Source: Heterobilharzia americana
Taxonomy: Eukaryota > Platyhelminthes > Trematoda > Strigeidida > Schistosomatidae
DNA length: 64,000 nucleotides
Direction of reading: 5' to 3'
Assembly (NCBI GenBank): GCA_944470555.2
Contig: OX104134.1
Location: 107,130,701-107,194,700 of the forward strand
The notes under the pieces were generated by a model that was not told the DNA's origin, did no database searches, and saw nothing but the letters and a program-made list of their open reading frames with translations. Positions within the stretch are counted from its first letter, which is position 1; each line of letters starts with the position of its first letter. Both the position numbers and the translations under genes were made by a program. This document shows, piece by piece, positions 13,466 to 25,052 of this stretch.

Positions 13466-13467
<2 letters not shown>
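12366..13467. other. No gene recognised
   Basis: A mixed-composition stretch. 13150-13420 is less AT-rich and pyrimidine-rich in parts, without a clear reading frame. A weak reverse-transcriptase-like string near 12825-12860 was not strong enough to call. Confidence 0.4.

Positions 13468-13514
<47 letters not shown>
13468..13514. repeat. (TA)n microsatellite, 5' flank of RTE copy A
   Basis: About 23 uninterrupted TA repeats directly abut the first base of the full-length RTE element. A matching TA run follows the element, so the element appears to have landed inside one microsatellite. Confidence 0.95.
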
Positions 13515-13515
<1 letters not shown>

Positions 13516-16500
13516 CCTCGCCTGGTTAACTAGTTTACTAGTTACTAGCCGGTCCTAAGCCCGGGTAAAGAGGGAAGGTTGGGCATAGGGCTAGCAACCC
13601 TACCCCGTAAAACAAATCTAACCGCTAAAGAAACTTCAAAGCACAAACAAAATATAAAAAATGAAAACAAACTTATTCCCCGCTGGAATCGGAGAGGCGA
13701 AATGACGCCAGTTGGTGAAAGCCTTCGGGAAGCCAATTGGCCGATGTGTCTTCTCTCGATGAAAGCGAAAGTAAACGTGGGGACATGGAATGTCCGCACG
13801 ATGTTTGAACCCAGTAAGGCAGCCCAGATTGCAAAGGAGATGAGAAGGTATAACATCGAAGTGCTTGGGATTTGCGAAAGCAGATGGAATGGGAGTGGAC
13901 TCTCCAAACTGTCAACTGGAGAATCAATAATCTACTCCGGTCACCCAGACGCCAACCACGAGCACACTGAGGGAGTGGCTATCATGATGTCCTCAAGAGC
14001 ATCGAAGGCTCTCATGCAGTGGGAACCAATCTCCTCCAGGATCATGACAGCAAGATTCAACTCAAAAGGAAGAAAGGTCACAATCATACAATGTTATGCA
14101 CCTACAAATAATGCAGAGCAAGAGAAAAAGGAGGAATTCTACAGACAACTTCAATCAACACTGGACAAGACGTCAGTTGGCGATATCAAAATTCTAATGG
14201 GCGACATGAATGCCAAACTGGGAGGGGACAACACGGGAAGAGAACTAACCATGGGTCGAGAGGCGCTAGGTGAAATGAATGAGAATGGAGAATTGTTTGC
14301 AGAATTCTGTGCATTCAACGATTTGGTGATTGGAGGCAGTGTGTTCAGGCACAAGGATATCCACAAAGCGACATGGATTTCACCAGATGGACACACTAAA
14401 AATCAAATCGACTTTATCTCAATCTCAAGAAAATGGAGACGCAGTCTACTTAACACAAGGTCAAGAAGAGGAGCAGATGTAGGTTCAGACCACTATCTAG
14501 TGCAAGGAACCTTCCAAATCAAGTTAAAAGCCTTCAAGGAAGCTGGTGATAGACCTCAATTCAAGTACAACACTCGGAAACTGAAGGATGAAACTACAAA
14601 GGAGATCTTCAAAGCAGCCATCAAGACAAAATGGGAGACGTCGAGGGACATCCCTGAAGAAACCTGTGTAGAAGAACACTGGAAGTCTTTGAAAGCTATG
14701 TGGAAAGAAACCTGCACAACAGTATTAGGAAGGAAGAAGAAAGAAGACAAGGAATGGATCTCGACGGATACCTGGAAGCTGATAGAGGAGAGGAGGATGG
14801 TGAAGCAGAAGATAAACCAGTGCAAGGATGCTCAACGACAAGAGGAACTGAGCACAATGTATAAAACACTGGATAAAGAAGTGAAGAAGAGTGCACGCAA
14901 AGACAAACGACACTTCTACGACACACTGGCAAGTGAAGCAGAACAGGCTGCAGGTAAGAGAGACCTGACGACATTGTATCAAATAACCAGGTTGCTATCA
15001 GGGAAGAGACCAACACAGATGAAACCAATAAAAGATGAAGAAGGAAATTTAATTACAAAAGAAGAGAAACAGAGGAAACGATGGGCCGACCACTTCAAGA
15101 AGCTCTTGAATCGACCACCACCTGCACTTCGTCCAGAAATACCACCTGCAGCCGCTGAATTACAAGTGAACATAAATCCCCCAACGAAAATGGAAGTCCT
15201 GAACGCCATAAAGCTACTGAAATGCGGGAAAGCAGCAGGACCAGATGGAATACCGCCAGAAGCACTGAGAACAGATGCAGAGACAACAGCGGACATGCTC
15301 ACACCACTATTGCAGAAGGTGTGGAGGGAAGAGAAGGTACCTGACGATTGGAAGAAGGGTTACCTTGTCAAACTGCCGAAGAAGGGAGACCTCAGTGCTT
15401 GCAAGAACTGGCGAGGAATCACTCTCCTATCCACCCCAAGTAAAATATTAAGCCGCATCATCCTGGAGAGGCTTAAAGACGCACTGGATTCAAAACTGCG
15501 ACCGGAACAGGCAGGCTTCAGGAAGTACAAATCATGTGCTGACCAAATTGCAACGCTTCGTATCATCATAGAACAGAGCGTAGAATGGCAATCAGCTCTA
15601 TACCTCAACTTCATCGACTTTGAGAAGGCCTTTGACAGCGTCGACCGAGAAGTAATTTGGAAACTGCTTCAATACTACGGAGTACCGCAAACCTTTATCC
15701 GCCTCATTCAACAACTATATGAAGATGCCACATGCCAAGTAATCCACAATGGGAAGCTCAGTGATGCCTTTGAAGTGAAGACAGGAGTGAAACAAGGTTG
15801 CCTACTATCCCCCATGATATTCCTAATTGTGGTGGACTGGATCATGCAGCAAACAGTAGGCAGCGAGAAGAGGGGGATACACTGGACGACGGAAAAGAAC
15901 CTAGAAGACTTGGATTTCGCCGATGACTTATGCCTAATGTCACATAAACTTGAAGATCTGCAGGCAAAAACTAACAAGTTGACAGAGGAGGCAGCTAAGA
16001 CGGGACTTCAGGTGAATATAGAGAAGACAGAAGTGATGAAGATACCGCACCACCACCATCAACAACAACAACAAACTCCAATCACCGTCAACGGTAGAAA
16101 CTTGAAGGAAGTAACCTCCTTCACTTATCTAGGAAGCACTGTTTCAACTACAGGCGGGACGGACGAGGACGTCAAAGTCAGAATCGGAAAAGCAAGACAG
16201 GCATTCATTAGCCTGAAACCAGTGTGGAGAAACCAGCATGTACGGATTTTCAACACCAACGTCAAGTCAGTGCTCTTGTATGGCTCAGAGACTTGGCGCG
16301 TCACGAAAGGCATTTCCAATAAACTACAGACATTCATCAACAACTGCTTACGCTCGCTGCTGAAGATCAGATGGCCAGAAAAAATAAGCAACAAGGAACT
16401 CTGGGAACGAACCAACCAAGAACCTATCACGCAACAAATATGCAGGAAGAAGTGGAGATGGATTGGGCATACACTGAGAAGGCCGACTGAGGACATCACG

Positions 16501-16706
16501 CGTCAGGCCCTCGAGTGGAATCCCCATGGGAAGCGACGAGTTGGACGTCCGAGGGTGACATGGAGGAGGTCGTGCGAGGAGGAAATGAGAGCTTCTGGGC
16601 TGTCGTGGAACCAGGTTCAAAAGATCTCAGAGAACAGAGGTCACTGGAGGCGTGCTACTGAAGCCCTATGTTCCACTAGGAACCCAAGGGACTAATAATA
16701 ATAATA

Positions 16707-16712
<6 letters not shown>
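13515..16712 (+). mobile_element. Full-length RTE-clade non-LTR retrotransposon (copy A)
   Basis: The 5' end (ACCTCGCCTGG...) is fixed by comparison with copy B, whose 5' end is delimited by a target-site duplication. The element has a 64-nt leader, one ORF (13579-16695) and a short 3' tail of TAA repeats (16693-16712) with almost no 3' UTR, which is typical of RTE elements. The leader differs from that of copy B at only one of 64 positions. A 6-bp hairpin AACTAG/CTAGTT lies at 13528-13543 in the leader. The intact ORF and near identity to other copies mark it as young. The SR2/RTE assignment is by protein motifs, not by database comparison. Confidence 0.93.
13579..16695 (+). CDS. RTE endonuclease-reverse transcriptase polyprotein
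   Basis: An uninterrupted 1038-codon ORF that nicks target DNA and copies element RNA by target-primed reverse transcription. APE-type endonuclease: WNVRT at 70-74, CESRW with the catalytic Glu at 100, GDMN at 208-211 and SDH at 303-305. Reverse transcriptase: PKKGDLSACKNWRGITLL, motif A FIDFEKAFDSVD at 678-689, GVKQGCLLSP at 736-745 and the catalytic FADD at 780-783. A His/Gln-rich tract follows (~828-836), then SVLLYGSETWR, WRWIGHTLRRP and GKRRVGRPRVTWRR near the end. All catalytic residues I can check are present. The first 60 residues, before Met61 (MKAKVNVGTWN), overlap a conserved leader, so translation may start at either Met. The stop TAA merges into the TAA-repeat tail. Confidence 0.95.
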   Translation: MGIGLATLPRKTNLTAKETSKHKQNIKNENKLIPRWNRRGEMTPVGESLREANWPMCLLSMKAKVNVGTWNVRTMFEPSKAAQIAKEMRRYNIEVLGICESRWNGSGLSKLSTGESIIYSGHPDANHEHTEGVAIMMSSRASKALMQWEPISSRIMTARFNSKGRKVTIIQCYAPTNNAEQEKKEEFYRQLQSTLDKTSVGDIKILMGDMNAKLGGDNTGRELTMGREALGEMNENGELFAEFCAFNDLVIGGSVFRHKDIHKATWISPDGHTKNQIDFISISRKWRRSLLNTRSRRGADVGSDHYLVQGTFQIKLKAFKEAGDRPQFKYNTRKLKDETTKEIFKAAIKTKWETSRDIPEETCVEEHWKSLKAMWKETCTTVLGRKKKEDKEWISTDTWKLIEERRMVKQKINQCKDAQRQEELSTMYKTLDKEVKKSARKDKRHFYDTLASEAEQAAGKRDLTTLYQITRLLSGKRPTQMKPIKDEEGNLITKEEKQRKRWADHFKKLLNRPPPALRPEIPPAAAELQVNINPPTKMEVLNAIKLLKCGKAAGPDGIPPEALRTDAETTADMLTPLLQKVWREEKVPDDWKKGYLVKLPKKGDLSACKNWRGITLLSTPSKILSRIILERLKDALDSKLRPEQAGFRKYKSCADQIATLRIIIEQSVEWQSALYLNFIDFEKAFDSVDREVIWKLLQYYGVPQTFIRLIQQLYEDATCQVIHNGKLSDAFEVKTGVKQGCLLSPMIFLIVVDWIMQQTVGSEKRGIHWTTEKNLEDLDFADDLCLMSHKLEDLQAKTNKLTEEAAKTGLQVNIEKTEVMKIPHHHHQQQQQTPITVNGRNLKEVTSFTYLGSTVSTTGGTDEDVKVRIGKARQAFISLKPVWRNQHVRIFNTNVKSVLLYGSETWRVTKGISNKLQTFINNCLRSLLKIRWPEKISNKELWERTNQEPITQQICRKKWRWIGHTLRRPTEDITRQALEWNPHGKRRVGRPRVTWRRSCEEEMRASGLSWNQVQKISENRGHWRRATEALCSTRNPRD

Positions 16713-16746
<34 letters not shown>
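16712..16746. repeat. (TA)n microsatellite, 3' flank of RTE copy A
   Basis: TA repeats immediately after the TAA tail. Together with the 13468-13514 run they represent either a microsatellite split by the insertion or a microsatellite target-site duplication. Confidence 0.95.
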
Positions 16747-16747
<1 letters not shown>

Positions 16748-18954
16748 TGGAAGTATTCAGATTCTCTTTCTTCTTATTCCACTTATATGAGCGTTCTAGC
16801 AATACGCAAACGTAATAATCAATGCAAAATACGTGTTCAAATCATCCATTGTGACTTACTTTTTTTCATATTTCTACAGTTATCACAAACATACATTTCA
16901 AAAACCACATTTATCAAAGCCTGTGTGTAGGTATTTGAAGTAAGTATTTATTTCCCTTATTACTGTTGCAGCAGGACTGTTGGTCAAGAAGAAAATGATC
17001 AACAAAAATAAACGTACCAATATAAGTCATTAATGACTACGAAAATCTTCTAGCTTTTACATGAGTTCGTTTTCGCATCATTCAAAAATGAGTGTGAATA
17101 ATGTATATCATTTGTTGTTAAATACAGTTTCTGATACATTCTCCTGAGCGAATTAAACTGAAGTTTTCAGTAGTTAGGTGGCACCTTCGTTTCAGAATGG
17201 AGTTCTGCGAGAATAATATTGAATGCTGAAGGAAAATAAAATTTGTTATCGCCTAGGCAACAAAGTTATTCAGTCCCTAAGTTAGCAAAGACAAAATTTT
17301 AGCGAAATGATTACTTTACATTGTTTCTATAGTGAACTGTGAAGCATGATACCTATCCAGTAAACCGCTTCGCTTCTTACAGTATCTAGTAACTCACAGT
17401 GGGTGATCCACACATTTTGATAGATTTTTTCTCTTCGGGATATCCATAATGTCTGAAAAAATCTTCACTATAATGGTTTCAGTTGTTACTCAACTTCGTT
17501 AGATTGTAGAAATAGCGAAACTAGTAAAGTCTTAGGAAAACAATAGGTTAGGAGTAGCTTAACAATATGAACAGTATGTGTCAGTTACTTACAAATAATC
17601 TTGACTCAATATCATGGCTTATCAGTAGCCTATGAAAACTAGAAGTCTAATTTCAATTCCAAAAATACCGAGGACAGGAAAATTCCTAAAACGCATTCAA
17701 AATCTGAATTTTTAGTCTGGCGTGCTGACCGTTTTTAAGTGATGTTTGGTATAATCTGAAAAACTGGGTTGAAATTTGTTGACTAACTGGTTTATGTTAC
17801 CATTATACAGTTACATAGGTTGGGATGAACTGTTCAAATGAAAAATATTCCGGTTGTATGTGGAAGATCAATTAATCACAATGAACTAGATTAGAAGAAA
17901 TTTTACCAGCAGCAGTGTTTGAAAACACACATTCTAAGTAATCGCATCAACCAAAGAAATAACCAAAGCATAAAACGTTATACGAATCCGATAGTAATGC
18001 CTAAATAGAATAATTCAGTCGGTTTGATCTAGATAAATCTGACCACCTAATTCAGCTGAAGTAGATTTTTCTTTTCTTCCGGAGAATAAAGTTATAAAAG
18101 TCGGTAAACAGGTAGTATTGGAATTGCAATAATAATAGAATAATAATAATATTCTGTTATCATCTTTTTTGTGTTGTCTGAGTTTTAACCAGCAAATAAA
18201 CATCTTCAATATTAACTTACTCATTCTTGAAAGAATACAAATGGTACTTCAGTGAAAAGTTATGCATTCATCAGTAATAAATGACTTAAACAAAACATGT
18301 ACATCAAGTTTATGTTTGTAATAGATAAAAACGGAAGCTCATATAATTTTTTAAGTTATATAAATTATACCACGAAAAAGTACTTTCATTTAGTGAATAT
18401 AAACACAGTGTACAACAGGAATACAAGGACAAATTCTTTTTCAGCATTCGTCAAGCATTTCGGAAATAATTCTTTCTCCTCAATGGAATCAATAAATAAA
18501 TGATCCTCAACCTTAGTTTATCAGTGTCTTTTGGTCAATGTAAAATGTTAAACATAACCTTAGAAAACCAATTTAAAATGATTTACTATATATTTTAGAG
18601 AATAATGAATGCAATGACTTGAAACTTAGTTTTACTCAAACCCAATCAAGGTGGTCAAGGTTTATTTGAAGGGAGACTTAACTGAGTGTATAAACTCACT
18701 GTAATTACTCCTTCCAAAAATTTGGGAGATATTATTCTTTAAAAAATAAAGCCCTTCTTTGGATGTCTATATTCGTTTGATAGGACTGAAAGCGATGACG
18801 AAGTAAAAGAGGGAAATCATGTATTTGAATTACATTAAACTTTTAACTAGTCTTCAAGTTTCATTTTTCATTCATTTATTTTATAACTTGACATTATAAT
18901 TTGATTTCTAGGCAACAGATTCTATGTGGACTGCAGTATCCTGTATGCTGCCAA
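16747..18954. other. AT-rich DNA, no gene recognised
   Basis: No supported gene. A short AAT-rich run lies near 18130-18150. Small ORFs (18015-18224 minus, 18297-18503 plus) look like random AT-rich translations. Confidence 0.45.
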
Positions 18955-19135
18955 TATGTAAGCTTTATTTGGTATGACTAGCATTATTGATCATTAATTA
19001 TTTCAAATAAAGACACAAAAATATTGCAATAACTGAAGAGATTAATTAAGATTACGCTCAAAATTACTCATTCTGCATACTGTTTGAACGAAATAAAGAC
19101 AGGTAACGTCGACCATGCCAAATAAAGCTTACATA
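18955..19135. mobile_element. Possible small TIR element (MITE-like)
   Basis: A 22-bp sequence at 18955-18976 and its inverted partner at 19114-19135 match at 21 of 22 positions and bracket 137 bp of AT-rich DNA. If the outermost TA on each side is read as a target-site duplication, the termini are TGTAAGC...GCTTACA, the layout expected of a Tc1/mariner-type MITE. There is no coding capacity. A chance or structural hairpin is the alternative; a second copy is needed to prove mobility. Confidence 0.4.
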
Positions 19136-21893
19136 CCAGTGACTATATGACAAGAACCCTTTTAAAATCAATTCTGCACAGTAGCTAATTAAGTTGGTGA
19201 GTAAAAAAGACAAAGTTTATAAAACCAATGAATAAAGAGGGTTAATAAAATAAGGTATTTAGTTACTTAAATGCTATTCGTCTAGGCAGAGGTTATGTGA
19301 CCATTTTACGTGCGTTTGAGATTTCCCCAGTTGAATACATAGAGTGTTCACTCACTGCAAGGTTCAGTCTTCATCAATTAAAGGAGATATTAAAGAAAAA
19401 TGTGTCAATGAAGTAAAATCAAAGCTTAAACTTAATGAATAGTTAATTCTTAGATTTTATGAGAATTTTTGAAAATTAATAAGGAAATATCAATAAACAG
19501 ACGATCTTTGACCGTGAGGATTGCATGTTCATGTTACCAATCACGTTTAACATTTTCATCACTTCTTAAAGTTGTTGATTTCATAACCTATAAAAATTTC
19601 TAGAGTTTTTTCTTGAATAAGAATGTAACAAATGAAGTCCATTGTACAGCCTTCTGAATAAGTTATTTCACAATTAGTCAGGCAGAATAAAATTGTTTCT
19701 GACTCCTGCAGTTCATAGATTTTACCTGCGACAACGATGTATGTTTACAGTCCAACGGTTCTGCGTTGCTTTTTCTCTCAATACAAAACTCTCAGGAACA
19801 AATTTAGGATTCTATTCAATATGTAGTGAAAAATAGTATTTCAAGTTGCAGTTTAGAGTTAAGGTTACCTGCTGTTTTGCTGATTAAAGTTTTATTGAGA
19901 TCTTTCTTTCAAAAGTAGCTATTACCTCCTAAAATAAGCGTTTTCTAAATCCATACGCTGGTGTTCAAGGTATTTTCCGTGTGATATCAAAAGTAGTTGT
20001 ACACCTCTAAATAGCGTGAATAATAGTGGCAAGTGGAAAACAGTATCTTTGTAGAGCGAAGAGGCGTTATTTCAGTTTTAAAAAGGCAGGAAGACGGCTT
20101 CCCAAAAATTATGTTCCTGACAGTAAGTCATTTTTCTAACTTTGTACTGTTTGAGAGTTTAAGATGTCAGTGTCGAGCATGAGTAATTTGACGCATTTTA
20201 ACAATAGGGTCGGCACCGGGTAAGTCTTTGTAAAACTAGACATCAGTCAGTATGGAAACGCAAACTAATGAACCGTTTCACTAACTTATCTATCAATACA
20301 GGTACAAAGATGAAATTCTTTTTCAAGGACGAATCATAATGCACAAACGCTCAATAAACACAAAGAAAATAGCAAACAGCAATGTTTAAGGATCATGATT
20401 ATAAATTAATGAGGTAGAAAATCTGCTTTAAGGAAGACTAATAGAGACCGTGTGCACAATGAAAAAACCAATGGCAAAGCAATAAAAATATGGTTGCAGT
20501 TAACATACTTCTACTGTTTCTGAATAATGTAGTATTCTACTAGGTTTTTATATGGGAAGCTATGTACCGGTCAACAGAAGAACCTGTATAGAGGGCATGT
20601 CTATCAGTGGCATTGGTATGTAGTCTTGCATGTCTGATTGATAATATTTTGGGTGTGCGTTCAGAGATCTTTCGACCATAAACTGTTTCTTTTACAAATG
20701 TCATATTGAGAACTTCAAAGAACTACCGTTTCCTAATGACCACAGTCGCAGACATTATTTTCTGTTACTAGTGATAGCAAACATTCTTTAGTTTACAGGT
20801 AATACTGAATTCTGTACTTCATCGTAACATACTGCTCAGAGAGTTCACAGTTGACTTGATAGATTACTTTATAATTAGCATCCTGGGAAAATAATCCCAT
20901 AGTATCATTTCTCAAATATGTAATGTGAGAAGACAAGTTGTAATACGTGGTGATCACCATCACTACATCTTCACAACATAATTAATAACTCCCAAAGTTT
21001 TGAAAAAATGAGGTAACTTTTGATTCATCAAGCCGTACTATAAGTATTGATATGCAAACTATGAAACGAGAAGTATATATTAGTGTTTCAAACTTAACTG
21101 TTTACTGAGAACCTGTTTGTTCATTTGAAAGTAGAATTTCAAACACTAGTATACCATCACAGGTTAATACAGTTCTGATCAGTTTTTAGAAAAGAAATGC
21201 TTATTTTGGATTGAATGTACTTGAGAGAAAGAAAAGGAGGAGTGTAGTATGAATACTCTCACAAATTGTTGCCTTATGACTTTAACAGTAAAATAAATGA
21301 AAGACATTGCATTACAAACAACGATTTTGAAACCCCATTATCTTAAGTATTTGGCAATTAAGTTCTCCACTTTCGAATACTTATGGCAATTAGCACTAAT
21401 GTATCTGGTAAGTTACAAAATGATAGATAGCGTGCGGTAATGTAGCGATAAGTTTCACTATAGTATCCATTCGTCAGAATTACAACTTTGCAAACTAAAT
21501 ATGTCTTCGGGTATATTCAAATTTTCAGCTTTTCCACTAGGTAAGCATTAATAATTACTTGGTGTTTCGAAAAAACACTTCATATTCTTTTGTTACGTGA
21601 ATAAATACTAATACTTCATATCTCCGCCTGATTCCTACTTAAATAATCGTTTTTGTATGTTATCCGTCTAAACAAAATTTACTTGCGTTTTTATGGAGTG
21701 AAGCAAATATATTTTATAAAAAAGATTCCTGACAGTTAACATTGAGGAGACAGATTCAAAACAATCAAAATAAATAACTATTTGTTGATATATTTTTAAT
21801 TCTCCGTTGTTATTCTGGATTGAATCGTAGATAGGCTACGCACTATGCAGACGCCTCGTTAATGTCATTATAGCTGACTTGATTATGGATAGG
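19136..21893. other. AT-rich DNA, no gene recognised
   Basis: No ORF of 60 or more codons and no recognisable element. Probably intergenic or intronic. Confidence 0.5.
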
Positions 21894-21996
21894 AGTGGAA
21901 TTCAGGACACGAGTTACGTTCTGTTTGGGGTGCAAATACATCCAGCCGACGAATACCAAATAGGACTAAACGCGTGACCTGAATTCTCATGTTAGC
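21894..21996. mobile_element. Sm-alpha remnants in palindromic arrangement
   Basis: 21894-21930 reads as the complement of the Sm-alpha hammerhead 3' half (complement of CCTGAATTCCAC and of a decayed GAAAC block). 21934-21985 reads as a plus-strand hammerhead: CATCCAGC, CGACGAATACC (decayed CTGACGA), CAAATAGGAC, TAAAC (decayed GAAAC), CGCGTGACCTGAATTC. Both halves are mutated in the core, so neither should cleave. The back-to-back arrangement is unlike a simple single SINE insertion. No tRNA-like part was found next to it. Confidence 0.6.
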
Positions 21997-22163
21997 CGCG
22001 ACCAAGTAAACTATTAGGAAAAAATGTTATGCATTTCTAAAGAAGCGCATTTATGGTAAATATTCTTGAAATCATGTAATAGTGATCTGAAAAAACGTTA
22101 TCATGCTAAAATAAGAGACGTTAACCAAGAATATTTATGAAAAGAGCAGTCGCATTTTACGTC

Positions 22164-25052
22164 ATATTATTATTATATCTCCCTTGGGTTCCTAATGGAA
22201 CATATGGCTTCAGTAACACGTCTCCAGTGAACTCTCTTCTCTAAAATCTTTTGTACCTGGCTCCACGACAGCTCACAAGCTCTAATTTCCTCCTTGCACG
22301 ATCTCCTCCACGTCACCCTCGGACACCCATCTCATCGCTTCCCATTCTACTCTAGGGCCTGACGCGTGATGTTCCCAGTTGGCCTTCTCAGTGTATGCTC
22401 AATCCACCTCTACTTCCTTCTGCATATTTGTTGAACGATAGCTTGTTGATTGGTTCGTTACCCAGCCAGAGTTCCTTGTTGCTTATTCTTCTTGGTCATC
22501 TGAGCTTCAGTAACGAGCCAGAATAGGCAGTTGTTGATGGATGTCTGTAGTTTATTGGAAATCCCTTTCGTAATGTGCCAAGTCTTTAAACCATACAGAA
22601 GCAATGACTTGACGTTGGTGTTGAAAATCCGGATGTTGTTCCACATGCTGAGTGGGGTGCAGAAGATCTCCACACTGGTTTCAGGCTAATGAAGGCCTGT
22701 CTTGCTGTCTTTCTGATCCTGACTTTGACGTCCTCATCTGTGCCACCGCCACCTGTAGCTGAAACGATGCTGCCTAGATAAGTGAAGGAGGTTACTTTCT
22801 TTAAGTTTCTCCCGTTGATGGTGACTGGAGTTTGTTGTTGTTGGAGTTGTTGGTGCGGTATCTTCATCACTTCTGTCTACTCTATATTCACCTGAAGCCC
22901 CGTCTTCGCTGCCTCCTTTGCCAACTTGTTAGTTTTCGCCTGCAGATCTTCAAGTTTGTGTGACATCGTACACAAGTCATCGGCGAAATCCAGATTTTCT
23001 AGGTTCTTTTCCGCAGTCCAGCCAGTGTATCCCCCTCTTCTTGCTCCCCACTGTTTGCTGCATGATCCAGTCTAGTCGACCACAACACAATCAGGAATAT
23101 CATGGGGGATAGTAGGCAACCTTGTTTCACTCCTGTCTTCACTTTCGCTTCAAAAGCATCACTGAGCTTCCCATTGTGAATTGCTTGGCATGTGGTGTCT
23201 TCATATGGGTGTTGAATGAAGTGATAAAGGTTTGTAGCAATAAAACCTTGGTGTTGAAGCAGTTTCCAAATTACTTCTCGGTCGACGCTGTCGAAAGCCT
23301 TTTCCAAGTTGGTGAAGTTGAGCTGAACACCATTGTATACTCTGTTTTATGATGATGCGTAGTATAGCGTTGCAATTTGGTCCGCACATGATTTTTACTT
23401 CCTGAATCCAGCCTGTTCGGGTTGTAGTTTTGAATCCAGCACATCCTTTAGCCTCTCTAGGATGATGCGGCTTAATATTTTGCTTGCATTGGGTGGACAG
23501 GAGAGTGATTGTACACCAGTTCTTGCAAACACTGAGGTCGCCCTTCTTCAGGAGTTTGATAAGGTAACCCTTCTTCTAATCGCCAGGTACCTTTACTTAC
23601 TTCCAGACCTTCTACAGTAGTGGTGTGATTATGTCCGCTGTTGTCTCTGCGTCAGCACTCTGTGCTTCTGGCGGGATCCCATCTGGTCCTGCTGCTTTCC
23701 CGCATTTCAGTAGCTTTATGGCGTTCAGGACTTCCATTTTTGTTGGAGGATTCGTGTTCACTTGTAATTCAGCGGCTGTAGGTGGTATTTCTGGACGAAG
23801 TGCAGGTGGTGGTGGTGGTCGATTCAAGAGCTTCTTGAAGTGGTCAACCCATCGTTTCCTTTGTTTCTCTTCTTTCGTAATTGAATTTCCGTCATCATCT
23901 TTTATTGGTTTCATCCGTGTTGATCTCTTCCCAGACAGCAAGTAACCTGGTTATTTGATACAATGTTGTCAGGTCTCTGTCTCTCCTACCTGCAGCCTGT
24001 TCTGCTTCACTTGCCAGTGTTTCGTAGAAGTGTCTTTTGTCTTTGCGTGCACTTTTCTTCACTTCTTTGTCCAGTGTTTTATACATTGTATTCAGTTCCT
24101 CTTGTCGTTGAGTATACTTGCACTGGTTTATCTTCTGCTTCACCATCCTCCTCTCCTCTATCAGCTTCCATGTATCCATTGAGATCCATTCTTATCTTCT
24201 TTCTTCTTCCTTCCTAATACGGCTGTACAGGTTTCCTTACATATCTGTTTCAAAGACTTCCAGTGTTTTTCCACACCGGTTTCTTCAGGGATGTTGCTCG
24301 ATATCTCCCATTTTTTCTTGATGGCTGACGTGAAGATTTCCTTTGTGGTTTCATCCTTCAGTTTCGAAGTGTTGTACTTGAATTGAGGTCTATCACCAGC
24401 TTCCTTCAACTGAAGGCTTTCAACTTTATTTCGAAAGTAGGTTCCTTGCACTAGATAGTGAGTTGTCTCAACCTACATCTGCTCCTCTTCTTGCCCTTGA
24501 GTCAAGTAGACTGCGTCTCCACTTTCTTCACATTGAGATAAAGTCGATTTGATTTTTAGTGTGTCCATCTGGTGAAATCAATTCCATGTCGCTTTGTGGA
24601 TATCCTTGTGCTTGAACACACTGCCTTGCCTCCAATCATCAAATCGCTGAGTGCACAGAACTCTGCAAACGATTCTCCATTCTCGTTCATCACCTCACCG
24701 AGTGCTTCTCGACCCATGGTTCGTTCTCTTCCTGTGTTGTCCACTCCCAGTTTGGCATTCATGTCGCACATTAGAATTTTGATGTCGCCAACTGAGGTCT
24801 TCTCTAGTGTTGATTGCAGTAGTCTGTAGAACTCCTCCTTTTTCTCTTGCTCTGAATTACTTGTAGGTGCGTAGCATTGTATGATTGTGACTTTCCTTCC
24901 TTTTGAGTTGAAACTTGCTGTTATGAACCTGGAGGAGATTGGTTCCCACTGCATGAGGGCCTTCGATACTCTTGGGGACATTATGATAGCCACTCCATAA
25001 CTCAGTGTGCTCCTGGTTGTCGTCTGGGTGACAATATCGGAGTAGATTATTG
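22164..25052 (-). mobile_element. RTE retrotransposon, 5'-truncated and decayed (copy D)
   Basis: The minus strand carries RTE coding sequence from the endonuclease (start near the GYSGH equivalent of copy A at 25052) to the 3' end at 22180, followed by an AT/AAT tail at 22164-22180. Recognisable blocks: MSPRVSKALMQWEPISS and GDIKILMCDMNAKLG (24556-24990; Cys replaces Gly before DMN), MLSGKRSTRMKPIKDD, KCGKAAGPDGIPPEA (23625-23730), EKAFDSVDREVIWKL (23270-23307), GVKQGCLLSPMIFLI (23090-23135) and the C-terminal SFTYLGS block. Multiple frameshifts and stops break the ORF. The first ~120 codons are missing. No clear target-site duplication was seen. Confidence 0.92.

Noticed and set aside
13515..13650. 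HDV-like ribozyme at the RTE 5' end
   Set aside because: Some non-LTR elements carry one, but I could not build the nested double pseudoknot from the first bases; only a simple hairpin is evident.
13545..16620. Many minus-strand ORFs of 60-124 codons across RTE copy A (and plus-strand equivalents over copies B, C, D)
   Set aside because: They recur in every copy as antisense shadows of the RTE ORF and have no own domain.
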